Assembly (NCBI RefSeq): GCF_019550795.1
Contig: NZ_CP080545.1
Location: 1,631,501-1,695,500 of the forward strand
Direction of reading: 5' to 3'
Length of the DNA stretch: 64,000 nt
DNA from: Paenibacillus sp. sptzw28
Lineage (GTDB): Bacteria; Bacillota; Bacilli; Paenibacillales; Paenibacillaceae
Below are positions 21,947 to 30,627 of the stretch, one piece after another (positions within the stretch are counted from its first letter, which is position 1; each line of letters begins with the position of its first letter). The position numbers were made by a program, and so were the translations under genes. The notes below the pieces were generated by a model. It did no database searches and was not told the DNA's origin. It worked only from the letters and a program-made list of their open reading frames with translations.

Positions 21947-21958
21947 AAGGGAGGTGAT
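21947..21958 (+). promoter_or_regulatory. Extended SD-like element (possible STAB-SD) in the leader of 22077-25628
   Basis: AAGGGAGGTGAT lies about 120 bases before the chosen start and leads to no useful frame: the ATG at 21957 is too close and gives 12 codons. A second one, AAAGGGAGG (21996-22004), follows. This is the third lyase-like gene in the island with this arrangement. Confidence 0.4.
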
Positions 21959-22076
21959 GGACCGGCAAGCTGAAATCAGGATAAAGTCGAAATGAAAAGG
22001 GAGGATGATATTGGGCAAACGCCGACATGCTGCGGCAGGAGAAACGATGAGCATCAATAAAAAGGAGGAAAATGGA

Positions 22077-25000
22077 ATGAATGTAGTCAAGGAAAGAAAG
22101 CGCTGCCAACGGTTTTTTTTCGGAATCCTTTGTTTTATGTTGACAACGACAACCTTTTTCGGTCTGGGGAGCAGCGATACGGCGTATGCGGCGATTTCAC
22201 CGCTGATTACTTCTTACCAGCCGCAGGTCGTCAACACCGATGTGGATGTTTCCTACACGGATTCTTCCGGGAACACGATATCGGGAACCATCCATCATCC
22301 GGGTATTGCCATGAGACAGTCGGATTTGGACAATATGCGCGATCACGTAAGAGCGGGAGACGAGCCTTGGAATACGGCATTCAGTGCCTTTTCCAGCGAC
22401 TCCCAGGCCAGCAAAACGCCAAGAATCTACTATGAGGCAGGCAATGACATATTCATAAATATTCGTGGTCCTTGGGCGGAAACCGTAAATGGCGTGTATT
22501 ATTCTAATCCCAGCGATTATGTAGGGACGCGTGCCAATACCGATTCTGAAACAGCTTTCATACAGGCGATTATGTGGTATATTACGGGCGATGAAACCTA
22601 TCGTTCCAATGCCATGACGATCATAAGAAATTATTCGGCCATACAGTCTTGTGCTACCCATACGAGCTTCCGTTTCGCTACGATGACTTATTTGCTCGCG
22701 GCGGCGGCAGAAATTTTGCGCTATTCCGATACTCCAACGTCCAGTCTGGATTGGACAGAAGCGGATACGACGAATCTTACCAATGCGATGAACATTGTTA
22801 CGGTTACTTATAATCCTCATACCTTTTTTATGAACCAGCATCAGTTTACCGTAATGGGAACGATGGGAAGAGCGATCTTTACAAATAACCTGCAGCTTTA
22901 TGCGGAGGCCGTAGAAGCAGCGACAGTGAATTCCGCAGGACAAGCGGGCGGAAGAAACGGTTCGATCAAGTACGAGATGCGTTATATGACGGCCAATGAA
23001 GTAACCGGAGCCGCCTTGTCTCCTTCGGATTATCATGTGCAGTTAATGGAAATGGGCCGCGATGTGGGGCATTCCTACGGCAATGTTGGCGGACTTTCAA
23101 CACTGGCGCGAACCATCTATGCCCAAGGCACGAAGGTTGACCCTGTAAGCGGAGCGATGTCCACGGCCGCCAATGCGGTAAATCCGTTTAATTTCTTGGA
23201 CGACCGGCTGCTCGCAGGGGTCACTTACCTGCTGAAGTACCATCTGGGTTATGATGTATTGTGGACACCTGCCTACTCGGACGGAACCACATCCGGATCC
23301 GCGCATTATGATGCGATCAACGCGGACGGCCGGGGCAGAATCGATTCTTACTTTAATGTGTTATACAATTATTATAAATATATCGAAGGGCGGGATATGA
23401 CCCAGGAGAAATACAAGTACCTGGCCTATGCCTATGAAACGAGGATGCCGGAAGTAGCAGCAAAGGATTACCCGCTTGCCACTTTGCTGTACACGCCCGA
23501 TGCGGCAAAGACTGTCGGCCTTAGCAACCAAATCACGTTAGGCGGAATTACAGGGTTGACTGCAACGGCGTCAGGCTCGACGACGATCGATTTAAGCTGG
23601 ACGGCCGTATCGGGAGCACTGGGTTACAACATTTACAGATCCACAGCGGCAGACGGCACTTTTACCAAGATTAACAGCGAGCCGCTTACATCGGTCTCTT
23701 ACAGCGATACGGGGCTAACGCCCAATACGATTTACTATTATCAGGTAGGAGTAGCCGGAGGATCGACGTCGTCCGTCGTATCCGCAACAACGGGAGGAAC
23801 GGGCGTTCCTGCCTTGGATGCAAGCAGTTATGACCTGAATGTCAGTCATACGCATCAGACGGTATTAAGGGTTATTAATGCTGATAGAAGCACACAAGAC
23901 CTCACGAGCCAAGCGAGTTATGCTTCATCCAGCACAGCCGTCGCGACTGTAAATTCAGCGGGATTGGTTACCGGGATTAGCGCCGGTACAGCTACGATTA
24001 CTGCCACCTATAACGGGCAAACTTACAACGCAGCGGTAAAAGTGGTCCCGGATACCAGCCAGAAAACATGGTACAAGTTTGACGAAACAAGCGGGACAAC
24101 CGCCGCGGACTCATCAGGATACGGCAACAACGGGACCGTAAACGGCGGAAGCAATGCGACCTGGGCAACAGGCAAATACGGCAATGCAATCAGCTTTGGA
24201 GGAACGAATACGACTGCGGCCTATGTGGCGCTGCCAGGCAATCTTGTGGACAACATGAACAGCATGACATTCGCCGCCTGGGTTTATTGCAGCAATACTG
24301 CCGATGCCGTAAGCTTGTTTACGGCCGGGCCGGCGGCTGCTGCAACCCCTACGAAATATATGATGATGCTTCTGAATGGAAGCCGGTTTACGATTACCGC
24401 AAGCGGAAATATTGCGGAACAGAATATTTCACCGAGCGGCAATTTAACGGCCAATACATGGAAGCACATTGCCGTAACGCTGTCCGGCAGCACCGGGATT
24501 CTCTATATAGATGGCGTACAGGCTGCAACCAATACAGGGATGACGGTCAAACCTTCGGATTTGGCGCCGACGACCAGTGGAAACTTTATCGGAAAATCGG
24601 CATGGACAGGTGATAAATATTTAAAAGGGCAAATTGACGATTTCCGAATCTATAATCGCGCCTTAAGCGCGTCGGAAACTACGAATGTCATGAACGGACA
24701 AACGCTCGCCACCGTGACGACGGCGCCGACAGCCGTAACGGCAGCGGCGGCGGACGGCAGTTCGGTCAACCTGAGCTGGCCGGCAGTAACGGGAGCAACG
24801 GGCTATCATGTCTACGTTTCGGATTCTTTAGCGGTTAATGCCGTCTATACAAAGTCAAATAGCGATGCGATTTCAGGGACAAGCTACACCAGCCAGGGAT
24901 TAAAGGCGAATAAAACGTACTACTTTAAGGTGACCGCCGTAAATGCCACAGGCGAATCCGCCATGTCGGCCATTGCTTCAGCAGCGACCGGCGGCATAGC

Positions 25001-25628
25001 GGATACCAGCCTGATAACCTGGTATAAATTTAACCAAACAAGCGGGACTGCAGCTGCAGACTCATCCGGATATGCGAATAACGGGATATTAAATGGCGGC
25101 GCAGCTTGGACAACAGGCCAATTGGGCAATGCAGTGGATCTCGACGGAACCGATGACTATGCTTCTCTTCCTGCCGGAATCGTCTCAGGCGCTGACACGA
25201 TAACCGTTGCAGCTTGGGTTAATTTGGATACCGTTAGCAACTGGGCGCGTATTTTTGATTTCGGTTCCGGAACATCGACTTACATGTTTCTGACGCCGAG
25301 CAATGGAGCCGGCAAAATCCGTTTTGCAATCAAAAACAACGGATCTAGCGAGCAAATCATTGACGGGACGTCCGCGCTGGCGGCAGGCGGCTGGCATCAT
25401 GTCGCCGTCACATTAAATGGCGCTACCGGTATCCTCTATGTTGACGGTGCTGAAGCAGGGCGCAACAGCGCTATGACCCTTAAACCGTCCGATATGGGTG
25501 CCACCACACAAAACAGGATCGGCCGCTCCCAGTATAACGATCCATATCTCAATGGGCTTGTGGATGATTTCCGAATCTATACCCGACATCTTACTGCCGG
25601 AGAAATCGCTGCCCTTGCCGTTTCTTGA
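22077..25628 (+). CDS. Secreted alginate-lyase-superfamily protein (lyase, FnIII, Big2, LamG, FnIII, LamG)
   Basis: I chose the ATG at 22077 because AAAGGAGG (22061-22068) lies 8 bases before it; starts at 22005 or 22047 would add 24 or 10 residues. The 1183-residue product has a signal peptide ending near AYA. Modules: lyase-like about 40-460 (HPGIAMRQSDLDNMRDHV, FFMNQHQFTVMGTMG, EMGRDVGHS with Glu325, Arg328, His332); FnIII; Big2-like (SSTAVATVNSAGLVTGISAG); LamG; FnIII; LamG ending at the C-terminus. Unlike the other large proteins it has no OmpL47 or FIMAH. The EMGRD core is kept, but the RDQPH of its paralogues is RDVGH here. Likely an extracellular lyase of different specificity; family assignment within the superfamily is open. 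Confidence 0.82.
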   Translation: MNVVKERKRCQRFFFGILCFMLTTTTFFGLGSSDTAYAAISPLITSYQPQVVNTDVDVSYTDSSGNTISGTIHHPGIAMRQSDLDNMRDHVRAGDEPWNTAFSAFSSDSQASKTPRIYYEAGNDIFINIRGPWAETVNGVYYSNPSDYVGTRANTDSETAFIQAIMWYITGDETYRSNAMTIIRNYSAIQSCATHTSFRFATMTYLLAAAAEILRYSDTPTSSLDWTEADTTNLTNAMNIVTVTYNPHTFFMNQHQFTVMGTMGRAIFTNNLQLYAEAVEAATVNSAGQAGGRNGSIKYEMRYMTANEVTGAALSPSDYHVQLMEMGRDVGHSYGNVGGLSTLARTIYAQGTKVDPVSGAMSTAANAVNPFNFLDDRLLAGVTYLLKYHLGYDVLWTPAYSDGTTSGSAHYDAINADGRGRIDSYFNVLYNYYKYIEGRDMTQEKYKYLAYAYETRMPEVAAKDYPLATLLYTPDAAKTVGLSNQITLGGITGLTATASGSTTIDLSWTAVSGALGYNIYRSTAADGTFTKINSEPLTSVSYSDTGLTPNTIYYYQVGVAGGSTSSVVSATTGGTGVPALDASSYDLNVSHTHQTVLRVINADRSTQDLTSQASYASSSTAVATVNSAGLVTGISAGTATITATYNGQTYNAAVKVVPDTSQKTWYKFDETSGTTAADSSGYGNNGTVNGGSNATWATGKYGNAISFGGTNTTAAYVALPGNLVDNMNSMTFAAWVYCSNTADAVSLFTAGPAAAATPTKYMMMLLNGSRFTITASGNIAEQNISPSGNLTANTWKHIAVTLSGSTGILYIDGVQAATNTGMTVKPSDLAPTTSGNFIGKSAWTGDKYLKGQIDDFRIYNRALSASETTNVMNGQTLATVTTAPTAVTAAAADGSSVNLSWPAVTGATGYHVYVSDSLAVNAVYTKSNSDAISGTSYTSQGLKANKTYYFKVTAVNATGESAMSAIASAATGGIADTSLITWYKFNQTSGTAAADSSGYANNGILNGGAAWTTGQLGNAVDLDGTDDYASLPAGIVSGADTITVAAWVNLDTVSNWARIFDFGSGTSTYMFLTPSNGAGKIRFAIKNNGSSEQIIDGTSALAAGGWHHVAVTLNGATGILYVDGAEAGRNSAMTLKPSDMGATTQNRIGRSQYNDPYLNGLVDDFRIYTRHLTAGEIAALAVS

Positions 25629-25682
25629 TAGGCATATTTCCCATAGCCTGAGTCGGGTCTAATCTTATTCAGATTCTAAACC

Positions 25683-25724
25683 CACAAAAACCCGCAATCA
25701 ATTTCATGGTTACGGGTTTTTGTG
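25683..25724. terminator. Bidirectional terminator after 22077-25628
   Basis: CACAAAAACCCG (25683-25694) pairs with CGGGTTTTTGTG (25713-25724). The A and T runs sit inside the stem, as is usual for a terminator. Confidence 0.75.
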
Positions 25725-25870
25725 TGAATTCATTGGTATCAGTGACAAGAACAGTTTTTTATAATTCTGAGCTGCAAATGTGTGTTTGCTCCATATGATT
25801 TGGCCCTTATCGGAGTAGAGGTAAGAGAATATTGTGTAAAAGAGAGCATCTATACAAGGGAGGTATATAA

Positions 25871-27160
25871 ATGGCTAATGAATGGCAGGTTCCTGGGGAT
25901 TTTCCGACGATCAACTCGGCATTGGCTAGTCCGTTGGTTATGGACTACGATACAATTCGTGTCGCTCCCGGTCTGTATACTAACGCAACCGAAGGCGGTC
26001 CGATCATTGTCACTAAAATCGTTCAGCTGCTTGGCGCCCAGGCGAATGTCGACGCCCGGACGCGGCCTGGAACAAACGAATCCATCATCGAGATTGTCGA
26101 CCCGAACGGAAGCGTGCTGATTAACCAGAATAATGTGGTCTTTAACGGGTTTACGGTCAGGAACAACACGACTGGTTTCGGTATTGTTACATCTTCATTA
26201 TTTTCCGGATACTGGATTTTCAATAACATCGTGGAGAACAATGAAGGGGGATTGTATTTCAATTCGGACTCGACGTCCCCGGACATTACATTCTCCCAAG
26301 CGATCCAAAACTTTTTCCGTGCAAACAACCAACCGGGCGGCGCAGGCGGAAACGGAATTTACTCGGATATTGGCGCCGTCAATATCTTGATCGACAGTAA
26401 CCAATTAACCGGTCACCAGCCTGCGGCATCGATTAATTTTGCCTCAGTTGCCAATACGCAGGAAAATATTGTAATTTCAAATAATCTAATGGTGACTGAC
26501 AACTCGATTGCGCTCATAAATACCACCAATGTAAAAATCCGGGATAACAGGATGATCGATACCCAGGGGTCATCGATATTTATCGCCGGCGGGAACAACC
26601 TCATTGAAATTGAAGGGAATCATCTGCAGAACAGCGTTAGCAATGGAATTTACGTAAACACGATCTTTCTGGCCGTTTCCAACACCAATATTCGCGCCAA
26701 AAACAACACGATTCAGGGGAACGACAGCGCCGGGCTTAGGGTCGACGCAGGCGCTTATGACGATACGCCGCCGAACCGGAGGCTGGATGCCACGAACAAC
26801 TTCTGGGGAAGTAAGACCGGACCGACCAATCCGGCCAATCCCGGCGGAACCGGGGATGCCGTAATCGATGATAACGTACCATCCGTGGTGGAATTTATTC
26901 CGTTTCTTACAACCAATCTTATCGGACCGACCTGCGAAGAATTGCTGGCCATGTGTCAAGCCGAGCTGAACAATACGCTTATTCAATTTATACAGTGCCA
27001 GCAGCTCCTAGAGACTACGCAGGCGCAGCTATTGGATTCCCAGCGAGTTATAGTGGAGAACCAAATCAATGCCTATGTTCAGCTGATTAATGCCGCCAAT
27101 CTGATTAATACCGCACAAGCGCAAGTACTCGAATGCCAAGCCGCACTCGCGAGCGTGTGA
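25871..27160 (+). CDS. Right-handed beta-helix protein with C-terminal cysteine-bearing coiled coil
   Basis: 429 residues, started by AAGGGAGGT 6 bases before the ATG. Residues about 10-340 show the short repeated turns of a parallel beta-helix (NosD/pectate-lyase-like), with many Asn ladders such as IVISNNLMV, VKIRDNRMI and IRAKNNTIQGNDSAGL. Residues about 350-429 are a predicted coiled coil rich in Gln, Leu and Ala with Cys355, Cys362, Cys376 and Cys422. There is no signal peptide or membrane segment, and no obvious lyase active site. Its placement after the lyase genes suggests carbohydrate binding. The lack of export signal plus cysteine-linked coiled coil is also compatible with a spore-surface protein made in the mother cell. 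I cannot choose between these. Confidence 0.75.
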   Translation: MANEWQVPGDFPTINSALASPLVMDYDTIRVAPGLYTNATEGGPIIVTKIVQLLGAQANVDARTRPGTNESIIEIVDPNGSVLINQNNVVFNGFTVRNNTTGFGIVTSSLFSGYWIFNNIVENNEGGLYFNSDSTSPDITFSQAIQNFFRANNQPGGAGGNGIYSDIGAVNILIDSNQLTGHQPAASINFASVANTQENIVISNNLMVTDNSIALINTTNVKIRDNRMIDTQGSSIFIAGGNNLIEIEGNHLQNSVSNGIYVNTIFLAVSNTNIRAKNNTIQGNDSAGLRVDAGAYDDTPPNRRLDATNNFWGSKTGPTNPANPGGTGDAVIDDNVPSVVEFIPFLTTNLIGPTCEELLAMCQAELNNTLIQFIQCQQLLETTQAQLLDSQRVIVENQINAYVQLINAANLINTAQAQVLECQAALASV

Positions 27161-27161
27161 G

Positions 27162-27207
27162 AAAACAACGCCCGCCTTCCGAATAAAAGGAAGGCGGGCG
27201 TTGTTTT
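27162..27207. terminator. Strong bidirectional terminator between convergent genes
   Basis: A perfect 19-bp stem (27162-27180 with 27189-27207) whose ends are A and T runs. It serves both the beta-helix gene (rightward) and the second GH51 gene (leftward). Confidence 0.9.
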
Positions 27208-27264
27208 GCGTAATTACATGTAAGTGTATCCAACCTTAAATCTTGATCGGTGCTATTGTTCGTA

Positions 27265-29643
27265 TCATTTCACTCTGAATACAGTAACCGAATGCTTCGG
27301 AAATTCGTGGGAAAAGCTGCAGCCTTCCGCGCTGAAGTTCTTATGTTTCGGCAGTACCCGCTCAGGCGCCTCAAAACTGTTTTCTTCATCTAGCGCGTGA
27401 CCGGACAACTCGAACACGTCAACGGTTAAAGACGTTTTTTGCAAATCCTCCAAAACAACCCGGGCATTAACACTATTCTCCTGCACATTGACAACCTTGA
27501 CGATGACATCACCTGTGGAATGTTCAAAGCTTGCCGAATAATACAAGGGCTCGATTACCGGTAGCTTGTCTTCCGTGTCATTGATCAACACATTATCGAT
27601 GTAAGTGCGGATCCGTCTTCCCGACACTTCCAATCTAAATTCATATTCGATGCCGGGCTCCAACGTAAATATGCTTTGGGTCAGGCAGGACGTTCTTGCA
27701 TTTACGCGGGAACATACCGCCGAATCCTGATTCTGCCAGCCCCCTACATCCCAGAACAACTGATTGTTGTCGTCGCTTTTTCCGAAATAAAGGTTGAAGC
27801 CTTTCGGTCCGCTCATTTTAGCAGCTTTGAGCCTCAGCGTATAGTTCTCCCAATCCGTTTCTCCCAGATCCACCGATTTCTTTGCGGTTCCGTGTTCGCG
27901 ATCTTCCCTCGTATCAGATAGCTCGGCAGAGCCGAAGTCCTTCGTTTCACCAGTATCGTTGTTTACCAGTTTCATATCCCAGAATCGGACGGAGCAAAGG
28001 TCGGTATCAAGCGCAAAAGCTCCGTTAATCGGCTTCGCGTTCTCAGATTCCTGTTTTTTCTCCAATCCGCTTGCTTCAATTTTTAACAGTTGATCTCCTT
28101 GATGGTGCATAAAGAGCTTCTGCACATAATAGTTTGCGCTGCCGTATACTTCATGGTTGTTGAACCAGATCATGTCCGGTTTCCAATTGATATAATCGAC
28201 ATTGCAGAGCATCGGCGCGTAGCAGGCCAGTCCCACCGCATGCGCGTTTTTCTCCAGGCCGGTCATAAAAGCGGCTTCGACAAGCGCGTTATAGTACGTA
28301 TTACCCCATGAAGCATACTCGCCTAAAAATACTTTCGGTTCATCTGCTTTGAAATTGTCATAACGGTCATAATGCGCCAGAAACCATTCCGGTGTCTGAT
28401 AGTAGTGCTCGTCCACAAGATCCGAGCCATTCTCTTTGGCGGATTTCCATCCGCGGTCATACTCGCCGCCGGCCGCAAACGGCCCGCTGGAGTTAATGAT
28501 TTTGATATCCGGATATTTCTCTTTAATCGCTTTATGGAAATACGCGTAACGTTCAAAGAACGGCTCTCCGACCTCTTCGTTTCCGATGCCGATATACTCG
28601 AGGCCAAACGGCTCCGGATGGCCAAGCTCCGCCCGCAGCGCTCCCCATTCGGTCGAAGAGTCGCCGCATGCAAACTCAATCAAATCAAGCGCGTCATCAA
28701 TCCAGGGCTGCAGCTCACCAAGCGGGACGATTCGTTTATGATGAGGGTCATATCCGCCCGGAAGGATAGGGATCGGCTTGGCGCTGATATCCTCGCAGAA
28801 CAGAAAGTATTCATAATAACCAAGACCGAGTGTCTGATTGTAGCTCCAGTTATTCCGTCTGGGCGGTCTTTGCTCCAAATCGCCCAACGTGTTTTTCCAG
28901 CGGTACATCGAGTTTCTGTCGTCGGGATTGAGTGAACCGTCATGCACCAGGCATCCTCCTGGAAAACGCATAAACTTCGGCTTCAGATCCGCGATCAGCG
29001 CCGCAATGTCTTCACGCATACCGTTCGGCCGGCCCAGAAATGTCTTTTCCGGAAAAAGCGACACCATATCGAGATAAAGCTTTCCTTTTCCTTTCGTCAC
29101 TATGACAAGACGGCTGCTGAAGTCGGTGGCATTCGATGTCAGTGTCATTTCGTATTTGGTCCATTCGGACGATTGTACCGCGATCGTTCCCTCAGCATGA
29201 ACGGTTCCGTCAATCCCTTCAATCGTTACGACCACGGGTACGTCAAAGCCGGCATCGCGCCTTGCATATATCGAAAACAGATAGTTTTCACCCTGCCTGA
29301 CGGGAATACCGCTGTTAAAGCCCAGGTTCATAATCCCGACGCCATCGCCCTCCGTTATAATATCGATGGCTGCATAATGCACGTTGCGCGCATTTAAAGG
29401 ACGGCTCTCTTCTACGGTGATTTCCGCTTTCCCGCCGCCTCGTTCGACTTTTTCCCAGGCTGTCAAGGCATGGTACTCCGCTCGGTCGATCGGGTCGAAT
29501 TCAAAAGAGCGGTTTTGAACAAGCTCCGCATACAGCCCTCCGTCCGCCGCATGATTCAAATCCTCGAAAAAAATGCCGAACAAGTCGCCTAATTCCGCTC
29601 CGCGCTCTTGTGCAGCTATAGTTAACGTCGCTTGTGCTTTCAT
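27265..29643 (-). CDS. GH51 alpha-L-arabinofuranosidase, second copy
   Basis: 792 residues, highly similar along the whole length to the GH51 at 6274-8709, including the same numbering of the catalytic residues: Glu356 (GIGNEEVGEPF) and Glu442 (FLGEYASWGN). No signal peptide, hence probably cytoplasmic, releasing arabinose from imported oligosaccharides. AAAGGAGAC lies nine bases before the ATG. It is transcribed divergently from the AraC gene at 29761 through an overlapping promoter pair, so control by that regulator is likely. The C-terminal beta domain differs more from the first copy than the barrel does, which may reflect a different side-chain preference. Confidence 0.93.
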   Translation of the reverse strand: MKAQATLTIAAQERGAELGDLFGIFFEDLNHAADGGLYAELVQNRSFEFDPIDRAEYHALTAWEKVERGGGKAEITVEESRPLNARNVHYAAIDIITEGDGVGIMNLGFNSGIPVRQGENYLFSIYARRDAGFDVPVVVTIEGIDGTVHAEGTIAVQSSEWTKYEMTLTSNATDFSSRLVIVTKGKGKLYLDMVSLFPEKTFLGRPNGMREDIAALIADLKPKFMRFPGGCLVHDGSLNPDDRNSMYRWKNTLGDLEQRPPRRNNWSYNQTLGLGYYEYFLFCEDISAKPIPILPGGYDPHHKRIVPLGELQPWIDDALDLIEFACGDSSTEWGALRAELGHPEPFGLEYIGIGNEEVGEPFFERYAYFHKAIKEKYPDIKIINSSGPFAAGGEYDRGWKSAKENGSDLVDEHYYQTPEWFLAHYDRYDNFKADEPKVFLGEYASWGNTYYNALVEAAFMTGLEKNAHAVGLACYAPMLCNVDYINWKPDMIWFNNHEVYGSANYYVQKLFMHHQGDQLLKIEASGLEKKQESENAKPINGAFALDTDLCSVRFWDMKLVNNDTGETKDFGSAELSDTREDREHGTAKKSVDLGETDWENYTLRLKAAKMSGPKGFNLYFGKSDDNNQLFWDVGGWQNQDSAVCSRVNARTSCLTQSIFTLEPGIEYEFRLEVSGRRIRTYIDNVLINDTEDKLPVIEPLYYSASFEHSTGDVIVKVVNVQENSVNARVVLEDLQKTSLTVDVFELSGHALDEENSFEAPERVLPKHKNFSAEGCSFSHEFPKHSVTVFRVK

Positions 29644-29679
29644 TGCTTTTTGTCTCCTTTACTTCTTTCTTATTTTTAA

Positions 29680-29708
29680 ATTTTAAGTGCTTGTACATTC
29701 AAAAACAA
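29680..29708 (-). promoter_or_regulatory. SigA-type promoter of the second GH51 gene
   Basis: On the minus strand TTGTTT (29703-29708), a 17-base spacer, then TAAAAT (29680-29685), about 35 bases before the ATG. It overlaps the rightward araC promoter. Confidence 0.65.
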
Positions 29709-29719
29709 TAATTTATAAT
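29691..29719 (+). promoter_or_regulatory. SigA-type promoter of the AraC regulator gene
   Basis: TTGTAC (29691-29696), a 17-base spacer, then TATAAT (29714-29719). The -35 hexamer lies inside the spacer of the leftward promoter, so polymerase should occupy only one at a time. Confidence 0.7.
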
Positions 29720-29760
29720 GGCTAAAAACTTACCTATCGTGCTTTTTGGGGAGAAAATAA

Positions 29761-30540
29761 ATGATACATTTGATTAGCTGCGGATATAATTTTGTCCATC
29801 GGGACGGGATCACGATCGATCGTCCGTCAGGGGCGGGGAATTATGCCTTTGTCTTTTTCAGAAGCAATTCGGAGGTTATAGTGGACGGGAGGCTGCTCAC
29901 TGCGGAAAAAAATTCCTACATTATATTCAGCCCGGCAACCTCCCATCTTTACCGGGAACTTGATAACCCGTTCGTCAACGATTGGTTCCATTGTGAAGGC
30001 ATTGAAATGATGGAATTTCTACAGGAATTGAATCTTCCGCTCGACACGCTCATCAAGGCTATTGATCCGCTTTTGATTACCAGATACATTCGGGATATGC
30101 ACAGCATTAACAGGCTGGGAGGCCCGCTGCGCGAGAAGATTATTGATTCCGATATTAGATCGCTGTTCATGAAGCTGAGCAATCTTCTCGAAAGAGCAGT
30201 CCTCCCTGATAAAACGAGCCGCTACTTCCGTCAGTTCTCCGAGCTCCGCAATGAACTGTACAGCTCGCCCCAAATACATTTGCCGGTAGAACAGATTGCT
30301 TCACGCGTCAATTTGAGCAAGTCTTATTTCCAGCATATCTATAAAGAACTATTCGGCTGCTCTGTGGTTTCCGACATTATCCAAAGCAGACTGGAGTACG
30401 CCAAGTATCTTCTGGGAAACAGCTCGTTATCGATAGCTGCCATTGCGAAGATGTGCGGATATGAGAACGACACCCATTTTATGCGGCAGTTTAAAAGGTT
30501 CACGGGTATTACGCCGAGCCAATTCAGGTCGCAGCGGTAA
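29761..30540 (+). CDS. AraC-family transcriptional regulator
   Basis: 259 residues. The N-terminal half (about 1-150) is a cupin-like ligand-binding domain (SGAGNYAFVFFRSNSEVIVDG). The C-terminal half (about 160-259) has two helix-turn-helix units: VEQIASRVNLSKSYFQHIYKE, and SIAAIAKMCGYENDTHFMRQF followed by the family signature FKRFTGITPSQFR. Such proteins usually activate sugar-use genes when bound to a mono- or disaccharide. The divergent GH51 gene and the interlocked promoters make arabinose or an arabino-oligosaccharide response plausible, but the ligand is inferred only from context. Confidence 0.92.
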   Translation: MIHLISCGYNFVHRDGITIDRPSGAGNYAFVFFRSNSEVIVDGRLLTAEKNSYIIFSPATSHLYRELDNPFVNDWFHCEGIEMMEFLQELNLPLDTLIKAIDPLLITRYIRDMHSINRLGGPLREKIIDSDIRSLFMKLSNLLERAVLPDKTSRYFRQFSELRNELYSSPQIHLPVEQIASRVNLSKSYFQHIYKELFGCSVVSDIIQSRLEYAKYLLGNSSLSIAAIAKMCGYENDTHFMRQFKRFTGITPSQFRSQR

Positions 30541-30627
30541 ATTTGACGGTGGAGCTTCTTCATTGGCATGCTCCTTCCGGCTTTATCTTTCGCCTCTTTT
30601 TATCAATTGGATTAAGGAGTGATCATA

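Noticed and set aside
21957..21995. 12-residue leader peptide before 22077-25628
   Set aside because: The SD is only 2 bases from the ATG, too close for efficient initiation; the SD is better explained as a message-stabilising element or coincidence.
22005..22076. Upstream start for the 22077-25628 protein
   Set aside because: It would put 24 charged residues before the signal peptide and lacks a well-spaced SD, whereas the ATG at 22077 has an AAAGGAGG 8 bases away.
25742..25765. GTGACA...TATAAT promoter before the beta-helix gene
   Set aside because: The spacer is only 12 bases, outside the working range. No alternative -35 at 17 bases is convincing.
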